A stretch of DNA of 64,000 nucleotides, taken from assembly GCA_028023455.1 (NCBI GenBank), contig JAQFVV010006723.1:250001-314000 (forward strand), read 5' to 3'. Position numbers and translations under genes: made by a program. This stretch comes from Epiperipatus broadwayi. Lineage: Eukaryota; Onychophora; Udeonychophora; Euonychophora; Peripatidae. Position 1 is the stretch's first letter. Every line of letters begins with the position of its first letter. Under the pieces are notes generated by a model that searched no databases, was not told the DNA's origin, and saw nothing but the letters and a program-made list of their open reading frames with translations. This document shows positions 12,761 to 24,959 of the stretch, one piece after another.

Positions 12761-15700
12761 CTTAAATTATCAAAATTATAAAAGAATGATTTTCTCATAT
12801 GTATGCATCTAATAAACAGCACAAGCTACAATAAAAATTTCTATCCTATATAAACTAAAATAAAAAAAACTATCAATATATATAATTAAATGAGAGGAAA
12901 AAAATATCCTATCTCAGGGATGTGTGGTTAGTGTAATTGAGTCACACATTGGTAGCATCAGATTATAAAAAAATCTCAGCGACATGTATAGGTAATGAAT
13001 CCCATGTTTATCACACCAGATTATAAATATATAATGATCAGATAAGTATAGTCAGCAAAATTAATCTTAAAAACCAAGCAATGATCACTAACTTGCAAGC
13101 CTGTGTGTAACATTAATATAAACATTACCAAAGACAGTACAAAGTTGAACCTCATTACCTATGGTCCCAAGACAATTTCCATGTGACTACAACACCTTAT
13201 TTTAGTTTATATGTTTTTTTTTATATTCTGCTGAGGTCAGATACAAGAGATTCTTAAATCTAAAAAAAAAAATCTAGTTATGGTAAACATGACACAAATG
13301 TGAGAGATGATAGGTATATAGATTTATTAATAACAATAAAAACAAAATGGAACAAAGCTAATTAAATGTTTATATGTTTAGATTTAAACCATTGCGTTTC
13401 TTACAATTTAAAAAAAAGAGTTAGCATCTAAATATACTTATTGCCAACCTCCATACAATAAAGGGTATAAGCTTTATATGTCTTAATAATATTCAGGGTG
13501 GACATTTTATAATGATTTATCTATTAATTACTTATTAATTAAGCAGGGTGCAGCTGGAAGTATTTATTTATATACATTAAACTTACATTTATTAATAAAT
13601 GGTCACAATTGATTAAGAATTATGATTAATGACATGATTACAATATTTTAAAATACTGAATTTGATTTTAGACATATGCCTAAACAGAAGTATATCCCAA
13701 GATGAAACTGAGATGAGGTATGCCCCACTTTGGCCATGCCATACCCAGAAATTTTATTGGATCAGAGAATCATAAGAATCAGGAATATATGTCTATTGCT
13801 ATAGCCAATAATGAACTTATCACTATCAAGCAAGAAATTCATCTGCAGTGATGATAATATTAATGACAACGGCGAAGATTATGTAAGTATGAGATACATC
13901 AACTTTGACATGACAATATCTAGAGAAAACTCAGCCAACCATTTCCACAAAACATAAATAATTCTGTTTGAGGAACAAAAATACAAATTAATTAATATAT
14001 ATAAATAACCTAGCAATATAATTTAATTAAAGAAAATAGCAATAAGTAATTCTTAATTATGAATTTGGTTAAATTAAGGTCTAAGATTCATCCAGTATAA
14101 ACACTTAAAAACAATAAAAGATTAATAATCCCTGCTTAATTGAAAGTCCATCCTAAAGATCTTACTCACATAGAAAGAAATATAATATCCATAAGATAGC
14201 TCAAAAGGTCAGTAATTTGGATACATAACTATAATGAAACATTTTTAAGGATAACATAAATTAAATGACATATATTTGTCCCTGCTAAAAAAAATAAATT
14301 AACCTTATTTTTAACATTGTTTTTAAAACTAATTCAACTTATTTTTATATTTGTTTAAAAAAACTGGTTTTCTAATCTTGATAATTGTAAGAGTAAAGTT
14401 TTAATTGAAACACATGACTGATTATATTTTAGAACAAAATCATTGAGCCAGGTTAGCTTTCTTTAAAGGGGGGATGATAATCAGAATTTAAAAAATGAAA
14501 ATGTATTTACAAAATAGCTCTGTCACCTGATCACTCAAATCCTAAATCTAGCATATGTGTATAACTTAAGAATGACCACATGTAGCAATTTACATTCATT
14601 CATTCATTCTTAACAAATACAGATTAGTTTAATATATATGTATAATATTAAAATAAAACAATATTAAAAAAATATATAATCCACAAAAAAATAATGCAAG
14701 TAAAAGGGAAACATCTTATGAATTGTTTTCATTTTTTACCGGTCTTTTGGGATTGCAGAGATCTCATGGTGAGAGTTCAACATTTCTGCAATTACCTTCA
14801 TGATTTTAGAAAGCATGGCAAGGTATGAAGAGCAGAGTGTAGATATAATGATGCAGGGTTTTCATGGAGCAATTCACATTCAATGGACCCTGGATGATCC
14901 TTTTCTTGGATATTAATTTAATTCTGGAGACAGGTTGGTTCTTCAGAATAGAATATGAAGGTGGCATAATTGTCTAGGCAGCCTTACTTCTTGAATGCAC
15001 TGCAGAGTGAATTCATTTATGGTGGCAAGAACATCACACAATTAAAACAAGTCAGCAGACTTCAGATGAGTAGCTACTCACAAACTACATTGGGATTCCA
15101 AACTCATGCTCCCCCGAGATGGTAAAGGGAAAGTGGACACAATCTTTCTACTCACAGGTCATTATGCAGGGCTTCTAGCAGCCAAAAAGAAATAAGCTTC
15201 TTAAAACTTGTTGGATGGAGATCATGTGAACAAACTTGAAGAATTTTTCATAAAAAACCAGCTTAAAGAATTTTTTAATAAAAAAATCATTTTTCACATT
15301 TACCTAGGTATTTATACTATTTTTCAACAAAAGACATCCAGATTAGTTTTAATAAAAAATATTTTTGCTGATAATAATTTTGATCAGTTCAATTACAATT
15401 TAATCCTTTAATTTTTACTTAGTAAAATTTTTCTAAAGTCTGAATAACTTCCATCTACAGTACTTGCATTCATCAGAGTAATTAAGCATCAGTCAACATC
15501 TTTATACTATAAAGTCAAATATTGTAAACATAATCTTTTAAATAGATAATATAAAAACAATTATTCTACTTTTCATTAATTAGTTTTAATAAGAAAACTA
15601 CTAGTACCTTGTAATTAACCTGCCTTTAGAAATTTTATTAATGTCTACTGTTAAGGAATTTTAAGTAGCTTAAATTTAAATTAATTGTTTTTTTACCAGA

Positions 15701-15989
15701 ATGTTATAGAATCTGTTATACATTTGAACATTATTAATTATTTGTCTATTTTTTAAAGGAATTTTTTAGATTTTAATAAATCCCAGCTAATCATTCCTGA
15801 ACTTTTCTACACACATACACGTCAGCTTTCATTCTTATGAGCCTTTAATAATGTCAATACAAATGATTTTTTTAAATCCTTGGTGCCACATATTAGTCAC
15901 ATGACTTGATTTTCTAATGCTTGCAATGTATATATATAATTAAAACTGTTGAAAGAGATAAAAGTAAAACATACTGTCATATTTATTAA
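12761..15989. other. AT-rich stretch without recognised genes
   Basis: Two less AT-rich patches (about 13660-13950 and 14730-15200) were read in six frames. They gave neither a splice-flanked exon nor a known transposon motif. The rest is low-complexity AT-rich sequence. Confidence 0.4.
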
Positions 15990-16430
15990 GTATAATATAC
16001 AAGATATGACAATTTAATTTCCAGAATACACTTTCATAAAATATACATGTGGAAGTGTACATTAGTGGTGACTATCACCTTCAAATTAGTGCCATTATGT
16101 ACTTATACACTGATTATAACGGCATTCCCATTTTCTGGAAGCACACCTGGAATTCATTTTTAAGAATACTGTTGAGGAGCTATCTCACATTCTTTTGGTT
16201 ATCAGTTATAGTAGAAAATCTTCATCCTTTCAGTGCAGTTTTTAATTTTGGAAATGACCAAAATTACACAGAACTAAGTCAAGTGAATAGGGAGACTGGT
16301 CTAGTTGTGTAATTGATTTTTGGCCAAAAAGTCTCTCGCAATGAGCACTACGACCCCTATTTTTATGCCAAAGTATAGCCATAGGTATTTATCTTCTCAA
16401 TAGCTAAGGAACAACTAGCTCTATCAGCTT
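15990..16430 (-). pseudogene. Second mariner-type transposase relic, C-terminal part
   Basis: The minus strand reads FGQKSITQLDQSPYSLDLV then CNFGHF, matching the 'FLA..I..LDHPPYSPDLAPCDFFLF' region with the third catalytic Asp. The tail carries WECRYNQCIST and FEGDS, matching the family's 'W..RW.KCI...GDYFEGD' end. It has several stops and frameshifts. It differs from the 5.4-kb relic, which carries the SDYHLF and RFEKEGD variants, so two mariner subfamilies are represented. The 87-codon plus-strand frame at 16049-16312 is its antisense shadow. Confidence 0.72.
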
Positions 16431-16836
16431 AAATAAACCCATGTGTTAGCTTAAACATGTTCAAATATGAATGTTCAATACTCTTGTGATTTCGATACAA
16501 TTAAGTCAGGGGTGACATAACACAGCCATTCTGGGATTAAATGGTCAAAATTCGTATATGCAAATTTAAACTAATTAATTTTTAAAAAGGATAAAAAGCA
16601 AATAATAACTTAATAAATTAAACAGATTAATTTCATATCTACTCACATCATTAATAAACAGCAATTTCTTTTGAGCTTTACGTTAATATATAGACACATA
16701 CTTGTCAATCTATAAGAACTGTGTAAACATTAACACTGCTACTAACACAAAACTACTTCTATTATATCACACTAACACAAAATATTAGTCTTTCCTGGTC
16801 TATATTCTATTTTCAGAACAAAAATTGAAAAAAATC

Positions 16837-16888
16837 ATTAATCTATGATCATAGTCTTTCCACTCTGGACATATGATCATAGATTAAT
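16837..16888. repeat. Short perfect inverted repeat (17-bp stem, 18-nt loop)
   Basis: ATTAATCTATGATCATA at 16837-16853 is mirrored exactly by TATGATCATAGATTAAT at 16872-16888. No run of T follows to suggest a polymerase III terminator. It lies about 300 bp beyond the stop codon of the aminopeptidase gene, on its 3' side. It may be a tiny MITE or a chance palindrome. Confidence 0.6.
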
Positions 16889-17116
16889 TAATAATATATA
16901 TTCATTATACACATACATTACTATATCAACACATGCATTTACACTTGGAAAAGAAATAATAGTTAAATTTATACATATAAGCAATGAATCTAGAATTTAA
17001 TTTACTAAATTACATCTTCAGTATTAAAAAATACCAAATAAAAACATATACAAATAACTATAGATTCATTGTGGACAATATTTGAATAAATTAAAACATT
17101 TGAATAAATTAAAGTT

Positions 17117-17164
17117 TTTATTTTTTAATAAATTAACATTTTCATTTTCCACTAAAGGTTTATT
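17117..17164 (-). promoter_or_regulatory. Candidate polyadenylation signals of the aminopeptidase gene
   Basis: AATAAA hexamers occur on the minus strand at 17159-17164 and 17117-17122, about 36 and 78 nt beyond the stop codon. Either would give a very short 3' UTR. In such AT-rich DNA hexamers also arise by chance, so the true cleavage site is unproven. Confidence 0.4.
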
Positions 17165-17199
17165 TACAATTAATATAATTATAAATAAATAGAGTGAAA

Positions 17200-17382
17200 T
17201 TATGTTTCGTTTTTTTTACAAATTGATTCTGCCCCATCTGTGTTTTTTATAAACCAATCAGAGACAATATTCTTGTATTTTTCAAACCATGTTATACTTT
17301 GATAAGCTTCTTCTAATAGTTTGTTGAATTCCTGACTCTCCCAATCAAATTCGGATTGATAGACACTTGTAAAACCTTCCAG
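17200..17382 (-). CDS. M1-family aminopeptidase (aminopeptidase N-like), last coding exon
   Basis: The minus strand starts after an intron ending TATTTTATTTTAG and stays open for 60 codons to TAA (17200-17202). The peptide begins LEGFTSVYQSEF and contains a helical NKLLEEAYQSITWFEKYKN segment then IVSDWF. This fits the end of the ERAP1_C-like helical domain of M1 zinc aminopeptidases, where a Leu-rich '(A)LE.....I.W...N...V..WF' pattern closes the protein. The acceptor is in phase 0, matching the donor of exon 31829-31910. The tail (AESICKKNET) is hydrophilic, so there is no sign of the hydrophobic GPI-anchor signal of many insect midgut aminopeptidases. A type II membrane or soluble form is more likely. 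The catalytic HEXXH and GAMEN motifs lie in exons outside the window. Confidence 0.85.
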   Translation of the reverse strand: MEGFTSVYQSEFDWESQEFNKLLEEAYQSITWFEKYKNIVSDWFIKNTDGAESICKKNET

Positions 17383-18638
17383 CTAAAATAAAATATATGT
17401 AATATACAATTATTCAAAGAAACAACTACTATAAATAAATATATAAATTTTCTGCCAACAGAAGTAGGATGGGGAAAAGAAGGGTCTCTAAGATGCAGAA
17501 AATGAATTTATTTGTAATGATTTTTTGATTTCTAAGCTTTTCCAAATTAATATTTTTTTTTTTTCTGATTAAGTATAACTCAATAATATTCTAAAACTAT
17601 TTCCTTTATTAAAAACCTCCCATAGTTTTTAAAGCATCTCTGTTCTGATAAAAACATAAATACTAAAAATAATTAGTCCTTATTCATTTCATATTCATGA
17701 GAACAAGATTTCCCATGAACACAAATGAATAATTATAGAGCAATATAATAAAATATCACTACTTATGGAATGGAAGCTTCACAGACTGAAAGCTTTCATA
17801 TAAAACTTTTTTATAAAATACTTATTTTAAAAAACATACAAGCGATTTAAAACTATAATTACCATTTTTAATAATGTATTAATTTTAAATTATTTTTAGT
17901 GCACTCTCTGTGGTTTCATTATGACATTATCATCTAAATATAAAAGAGAATGCAAATTTAGAATTTATTTAAAATGTATATATTGCCTGTCATTTTATGT
18001 TACACCAAATGTGAGGCTGCCATTAGAACTTAGATAAGAAAAAATAATCACCCAAAAACAAAATTCTAAAATAAAAAGCATAATGCAAATTAAGAACTTC
18101 TGTTTGCTGAGGGGATTATATTCCAAAACAAAGTTAAAAATGTTGATTATATAAAAAAAAAAAACAACTTTAAAATACAAAAAATATTAAGGATATTTAT
18201 TAAGAGCTATTCAAATATTAATAATAATAAAAAGATAGCTATTTTGCTAAAAAAAAATTTGCTGAATTTAAAGATGAATGCTAAAGAAAGAAAATAAAAG
18301 AAAGCAAGATTTTTATTTTTTTTAAATGTGAAAAACAAAGCAAATATTCATTTTATTTTTTAATTCTTAACTTTATTATTATTCATACAAAAACTTTTAT
18401 GATTATTTAATTTATATATATCTTTTTAAATAAATATACATATAGTAGACCATATTAATATTTTATATTGATTTAAAAAAATAAACATCATAATTAAACA
18501 TTTGAGCAAAAAGAATAAAAATTTACTGACCAATGTAATTACTGATTTGAGGCACTACTAATTATTATTTCATATAGTTATTCATAAAGAGTTTCAAAAA
18601 TAGATTATGCTACAAAAAAAATAAGTTACAAAATTGTT

Positions 18639-18820
18639 AATAATAATCAGCATTAAGCTAATGCACATGCACTTTGTGGATTTTAACTATAAATGAAAGG
18701 ATAGATGGATTCATTCTATCTTTTCACAAAGACTTTATCTTGTGTTTGGAAAATGAGAGTATTCATTTATATTTAAAATCCACAAAGCGCATGTGCATTA
18801 GCTTAATGCTGATTATTATT
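18639..18820. mobile_element. Palindromic MITE-like element, 182 bp
   Basis: Terminal inverted repeats of about 46 bp, beginning AATAATAATCAGCATTAAGC, face each other at 18639-18685 and about 18773-18820 with one or two mismatches. The roughly 90 bp between is AT-rich and non-coding. Flanking T/A bases give no clear target duplication. The family is unknown. Confidence 0.7.
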
Positions 18821-18924
18821 ATAGTTTAAAAACATTGCACTATATAAAATAAATATCTTATTTAAAAATATTAATAAATTATTCATAGCATATCTTACAA
18901 AAAAAAAAAGATTACAGGTATTTC

Positions 18925-20450
18925 CATATTGCTTCTTGATTGGTGTTCTCTTTTGCAATTTGCTTTGCTTTTAATTGAGTATCAATTGACAATTTTGTGA
19001 TTAACTTTTGGTCACCTTTTTACTATCTGAACAGGATTCCATTTCTTCAGAGAAAAAGCGATTGAACTAATAATCATTATATTAGGCATATTAGAAACAA
19101 GTGATTTTTCTTATCTGAACATATGTTCATTTTTGAAAATCCCTTTTCTACTTCTGTTAGACTTACAGCATTATCTGATCATATATTTAGCTTTTTGAAC
19201 ACTTTCAGAGTACATAATTATTAGAATTTTTAAAAACTTTCCCAAAAATTGTCATAAGCATTAATATCAATTTTATAAACAAAAATTTAATTAAATGCAG
19301 GTAATTGTTCTTTAGTTTCTTTCCATGGAAGAAACTGTGCAATTCTTATTTATTGTCTTAAATTTAGTCATCACTTGCTTTAGAAAGATTAGTCCGTTAA
19401 TCACTTCTTTAAATTCATTATAATGTTCTCTAAAAATTGCCAAGATGAATTAATGATTTGTTACAAAATTTATGCTTTTAAATGTTTCTGAAGTAATTAA
19501 TTCAACAACTTTTTCTTTGTAGATCTCTTTCATTTTCCAGCATTTGATATACTTTAATAGATTTTATTAAGTTAGCCTTTGTTATATCTAAATTTCTTGA
19601 ATTGAAAGAAATTTTGTTTAAAATATCAATATTATTAAGTCATTCAAAAACATATATTTTCAAGACAATTAGCCATACCCAGACAGAATAAGCATGCCAA
19701 AAGCGATGGCTGATCTAAATCACATGCAGACTATCTTGGTCCTAAAACTTTATAATTCTTTATGATATGAATATCAAGTCATTTGGATATTTTGAAAAGT
19801 TCAATTTGGTTCTTATTATACTTATGAAAAGTAGTAAATATCTTATCAATGAAGATTTTTAAATGATTTGCTCGTTTTATTTCATTTATGAATCATCTAA
19901 AACAAGCTGGAGGTGATAGCTTAAACAATGTCATTTAATTATGTTTGGAAACTATTTTACAACTCTTGTTTTCATTCCATATCTTTTTTCAAGTATAATA
20001 CTGGCACCATCAAAACAAAATTCAATTAATTTCTTTTCTGTGTAGTTATTAGTAATTACAACATTGATAAAACTTTCAATCATGTATATTATTTTGGTTT
20101 CTTGTTTTTTCTAATTCAATTGATTCTAGAAAATTGTTGGTAGTGTAATTAAATCCTCAACTTTTAAAAAAAATATGATGGCTTGATGAATATTGTTAAA
20201 ATCAAACATATTTTTAGATTTTTTTCAATTATTTAATTAAATATTTCTTTTCACAGAATTTTTTTATAAGTAATTCTCAACAAAATTCAAGTAAGTTTAA
20301 TATTTATTTATTCTTTAATATTTTCACGCATGTCATTCCAAACAATTTTACATTTGATTATCTTATTATTTACCATCATATATTTATGCCTATCGCCATA
20401 TATAAGTAGGTAAAAATACTGCAATTTCTTTTTTTATGTTTTATTAGTTA
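18925..20450 (-). pseudogene. hAT transposase relic, KIAA1586-like
   Basis: Minus-strand fragments across frames match the KIAA1586-like branch of hAT transposases. They include KKLIEFCFDGASIILERRYG (about 19995-20055), an [20 protein letters not shown] segment after it, and LTEVEKGFSKMNICSDK (about 19100-19160), the last resembling the 'ST..AERGFS.MN' C-terminal dimerisation block. The order is correct from high to low coordinate. Stops and shifts are frequent, so the copy is old. No TIRs were located. It lies inside the large last intron and in the same orientation as the host gene. Confidence 0.65.
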
Positions 20451-21109
20451 TCTGACTGTTTTATTTTGATATCATGAGAATTTGAATAATGTTGATTTAT
20501 TATTTTCAATTTAGTTTGAACTCAATTTTTGTTCACTTTTGTAAAGAAAATAAGGGTGATTTCTTCAAAGTTAGCATTAGACTTACTAGCTTTTACAGCT
20601 AAGAGTAATTTTGAAATCTAATCATGATTTTTTTTTTTAAAAAAAAACAAGTTTATTCATTATAGATTATAAAAAAATATATACATAAAATAAGGAAGTG
20701 TAATAAATTATAAGATCGTGTTAATGACAATTTAGGTCAAAAGTTCTTTATGCCCATGGAATTATTTGTGTATGCTTAAAACAATTTATTAAATGTCAGG
20801 AAAAAAATAAAAATAAAAAATATTCCAATTTCAATAATATTATGTGTAAAATGTAATTTTATCTTTCATAAGGCATACTCTTTGGCCAATGTAGCTGTTA
20901 TGCATATGTATTGTGATTGGGTAGGGATCTAACAAATGTATTGTTTGTGTTAATGCTTACTTTCTGTGGAAATTCAAACATGACCTTCCTTTACATGAGT
21001 GTCAATCATCTAACATTTCTAGATTGGTTATCAGTGATGAAGCAACCTTGATAGCGTTATATGCAATCAATATGTAATGTTTTATGTTTCATTTTGCCAC
21101 AAAATGAGT

Positions 21110-22640
21110 TATCCAGATTAAAAAAAAAAAAACTATAATTTCAGTGATGATTGGGAATAAAGACTACTACTTTATTCAGCATAAAGAGAAATATGTTTGC
21201 CTACTCTGCACTAGTATTGCATCATTTGAAATGAAACATAACCTCAAATGTCATTTTAAGAGCAATTAAAACTCTAGTCATCCACCTAAATTAGAGATTA
21301 GAAAAAAAAATTAGTCAAAATTAAGATGAAATACTCAGCAACCTATTTTTGTTCAACATACTAATGAAAATGTTACAATTTCTTCTTTTAAAATTTCCCA
21401 TTCTATTGGCAAAAAAAAAACATTTTACCAACAGGGAAATAATTAATGAAGTGTTTCTAATTGTAACCAATTCTCAATTCGAAAATTTTTTGAACAAGCA
21501 AGAAATTATTTCAGTCAACCAAAATATGCAATTGTCATTGACATGAAATCAAGAAGTCATCTTAAAAAGATATGAAAATATATGAATAATTCCTATTGTA
21601 ATTAGATGAGTTGAATAACATATCAATACAGCATGGTTAATTTGTTATTGCAAAAGTGGTTGATTTCAATATAAAAGAAAAGCTATTATGAATTTTGACA
21701 ATGTAAAATTGAATAAGGGTGAAGATATTTACAATATATTTAACAATTATACAACAGAAATTGATTTTTTTATACATAAAATATTGGTAATAGTTATTGA
21801 TGGGATATTAGCAAAAGTAGATTCTAACAATGGATTTATTTGCCATTTAAAACAAAGATAAATCATTTACAAACTTTATACCTTATCGTTGTATTATCAA
21901 TCGGGAGAATATGAATGTTTAAAGTCTTACTAGAAAAGACGACACCAACTGAATCTCATTTTATCCTGCATACAGATATATAATGGTTGACTAGAGACAA
22001 AATTATTGAAGCATTTTCTAATCTGAAGATTAAGAATTTTCTTAATTCAAAAGATCAAACTAAAATCTAAACAGTTGGATAACATTCATTAGTAGACGGA
22101 CTTCATTTTTCTGATGAATAATTTAAATAATAAATTCCAAGAAAAAAATTAAAAGTTTAGTTGAAATAATTAGCTTCCTATAGCATTTAAAGCTAAAATA
22201 CTATTTTGAATATTTAAAAAAAAAATTTCTGGTGCAGTTTTCAAGAATAAAAAAAATAGCTGGTGATAATAAGTTTAATCTATCATCATTTATCATTCAT
22301 TCTGAAAAACTATTAGAGTTGTTTGAAAATAATTTCAGTAATTTACTATTCTTGAACCCAAGACTTGCTTTTTTTTTATAAATCTTTATTTCTGAAATAC
22401 ATATTACCAAACTGGTTGAATCAACTGTTCAAGCATAACACAAGAAATTGAGGAGGAGATTTTAGAAGTTCAAAATATTATCTTGAAAATTTATATTTCA
22501 GATAGAAATTTCTGGAATCCAGTTGATTGGAAAAAATATAAGCTTTTACCAAATAAAATTTATAAAATTAAATCCTGCTTTGCTCTATTATCCATGTGAA
22601 TAATTATTTTCAACAATGAATATACTATATTTTAGCATGT
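21110..22640 (+). pseudogene. hAT transposase relic, GTF2IRD2-like
   Basis: Plus-strand fragments follow the order of GTF2IRD2-like hAT transposases. A BED-type zinc finger comes first (KYVCLLCTS then LKCHFKSN, about 21190-21265). KGEDIYNIFNNY and a VDSNNGFICHLKQR segment (about 21815-21860) match the 'TDGAPAM.G..NGFI..LK' region. An ITWLTRDKIIEAFSNLKI-like run near 21985-22030 matches 'VRWLSRGKVLERFF.L'. The C-terminus ends near the 22600 'NNYFQQ' region. There are many stops, so it is dead. It lies antisense to the host gene. Confidence 0.62.
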
Positions 22641-22649
22641 TTTTTTTAA

Positions 22650-24180
22650 TATTTAGAGTGAAAAAAGTGGGATCCACATTACATACATATAGTACAAAGA
22701 CTTTCTTTTTAGTATTATTCTTACGTTCTTTTACTATTATAAGCAATACTTCTTATAGATTTTTTTTATAGCATTTTCTTTTTTAAAAAATACATTTTTA
22801 TTGAAAAAATTAGGTGAACAATGTGTGCATGCTATATACGCATGAAAACAATAATTAAAATAAAAAACAAATCTCAACTTACTGATTCTAATCATGATGA
22901 TTACTTATGGAAAAAAATATTTTTGTTTTGAATCTCTTTTGGCAAAAATTTTATTTTATATTTTAATAAATATAAGAATTTATTATCATTTCATTGATTA
23001 ATAATTAATAAATTTGATGTGAAAAAATACTCATATTGAGTTTAAATATAAAATTTAATAATATTTATTGTACCAAGTATACTTTCAAACCGTATGAGTA
23101 TTTTTTTCACATTAATATTTAGAACGGCAGTGTGGAAATGTAATTAATAATAACATGTATAATAACCAAATATTTGTTGTTGTTTTTTTTATACATGAAT
23201 CACAACTTTTTCCAGTCTTGAATGCATTCGCAATTTCAATTATTTTAAGGACTATTAATTTAGATTAATAGAGTACTAATCACAAAGTACAATTAATACA
23301 AGAAACTAGAACATGTAGCAATACTATCATAGTTATTCTCCAAAACAATTGTTATTTTATAAAATAAATAAACATCATAAGTTTAATTTATTTTTGAAAT
23401 AACAATATACAGCCTAAAAGTGAAATATTTAAATTCATATTTAAACAGTATTGTGGGCATAATTTCATTATTCACTTTTTGAGTGAAGAGATATCTAAAA
23501 TTGTTGCTTATTATTATCCAGTAAGTATAATTACAAGATATTTTGAGGTGATTAAATAATCACCTATTCCATAAGGACCATTGAGGACACAGCAGCAAAC
23601 ATACTCAAAATCAGATTTAAAACAAATAATTCCAAGTATGACTCTGCCATTCACCAAAGTAACACTTTTTCACTGCCTTGATTTTTATATGAAGTAATAC
23701 CATTTATCACTAATTGTCCAGTCTATCAGATTTTCCATACACTTTGTATACCATTGTTTGGCTCTTCTAATGGCAGTTAACGTGGATATAATCAAAGCAC
23801 TTTAATTGTTAGTGTGAAGTCACATTTATAAAATCTTTCAATAGAAATAGCCCAAAAATAACAAAAAATAAAATGACATATGTTAAAAAATTTACATCTA
23901 ATAACAAACATTATATGAAAATGTAATAGTTAAAGAATCACACAAGGTTTTAACAAATTAATATAAACTACATTATTATAAAATAGACATTATATGAGAT
24001 TTGCACTCAAATCACACAAAAATTGATGACATAGATTAAGTTAAACATTAGCAATAAAAAGTTAATTCAATGATGGAATAATTTTTGCAAAGCAAATTTT
24101 GTAATGCTACCATTTTTTTTTTTTACTGTACAGCATTTAAAAAAACTTATTACAGCAAAATATTTTGCAAATAATATATT
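22650..24180. other. AT-rich intron sequence
   Basis: Apart from the small palindrome at 23011-23119, no coding or repeat signal could be supported. Confidence 0.4.
23011..23119. repeat. Short palindromic element, about 109 bp
   Basis: The block with GATGTGAAAAAATACTCATA (from 23015) faces its inverse near 23083-23112, with a one-base indel in the A-run and a few mismatches further in. About 40 bp of AT-rich sequence separates them. It resembles a short MITE, and no target duplication is evident. Confidence 0.5.
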
Positions 24181-24345
24181 TTCTACAACAGTTTCTTAAA
24201 CTGTGGGTCACAAAAATTTAATTCAGATACATGAATTTAATTATCTTTAATATATTACATTTTCTGTACAGCGCAATTATAAAATCATAATGATGGCTAA
24301 GTTGATCTGTAAATTATATTTACATATTGAAAAATAACACTAAAT

Positions 24346-24839
24346 CAGAGGTCGGCAATTGTTTTGGCTCGGGGACCGTAGAGATTGGTGGAGGGTCGCA
24401 TCGGGGGCCACTTTGGAAGCGAAGGTTAGTGGAGGACCGCATCTTTTCTTCATGACACAATAAACACACTGCTTTATTCCCTGTACTACCAAAAAAATAT
24501 TTGTTTGTCCATTCTTCATTAAACATATGCCATTTCATCACAGATTTAAAATTTTTTTGGAGGGTTCATAGTTTCACTAAAGTTGGAAATGTATATATTT
24601 GCTAATGCAAAGACAAAATTGAAATTAGCCAGATCAATGGGAAAAGCACTGCATATCGTATTTACACTGCACATGTATTGACGTGGCCATCCTAGTGGAA
24701 AATAAAAGATGAATCTTCGGTCGTGCACGAGAAGGAAATCTCAGTTCAAGGCAAATTTTTCTGATTGTCTTGGAGGGCCGCATAAAAACTCTTAGTTGGG
24801 CTGCATGTGGCCCCCAGGCCACTATTTGCCCACCCCTCG
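24346..24839 (-). mobile_element. Non-autonomous hAT element, 494 bp, with perfect 8-bp target duplication
   Basis: CACTAAAT occurs immediately on both sides (24338-24345 and 24840-24847). The ends are CAGAGGTCGGCAA on the left and the inverse CGAGGGGTGGGCAAATAG on the right, a hAT/Charlie-like TIR with G-rich 'GGGCC' blocks following. The minus strand keeps a piece of a BED zinc finger (FNEEWTNKYFFGS then AVCLLCHEE, within 24430-24541). It is therefore an internal-deletion derivative of an autonomous GTF2IRD2-like hAT. It sits inside the Buster-type hAT and is younger than it. Confidence 0.85.
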
Positions 24840-24959
24840 CACTAAATGCATCATAATAGTGGTGTCGCATTGCAATTTCAGCATATAAGGTATTTCAGAA
24901 TCAAAATATATGCTGCAGTGGAGAGAATAAGGTTGGTGCCACTGTGATTATATAATGCA

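Noticed and set aside
12413-12812. Plus-strand 100-codon hydrophobic frame
   Set aside because: The opposite strand carries a coiled-coil protein relic. The Phe/Leu/Ser-rich plus reading is its antisense image.
14730-15200. Possible gene in a less AT-rich patch
   Set aside because: Six-frame reading gave frequent stops, no known motif and no phase-consistent splice pair.
16049-16312. Plus-strand 87-codon frame
   Set aside because: It is antisense to a recognisable mariner transposase tail.
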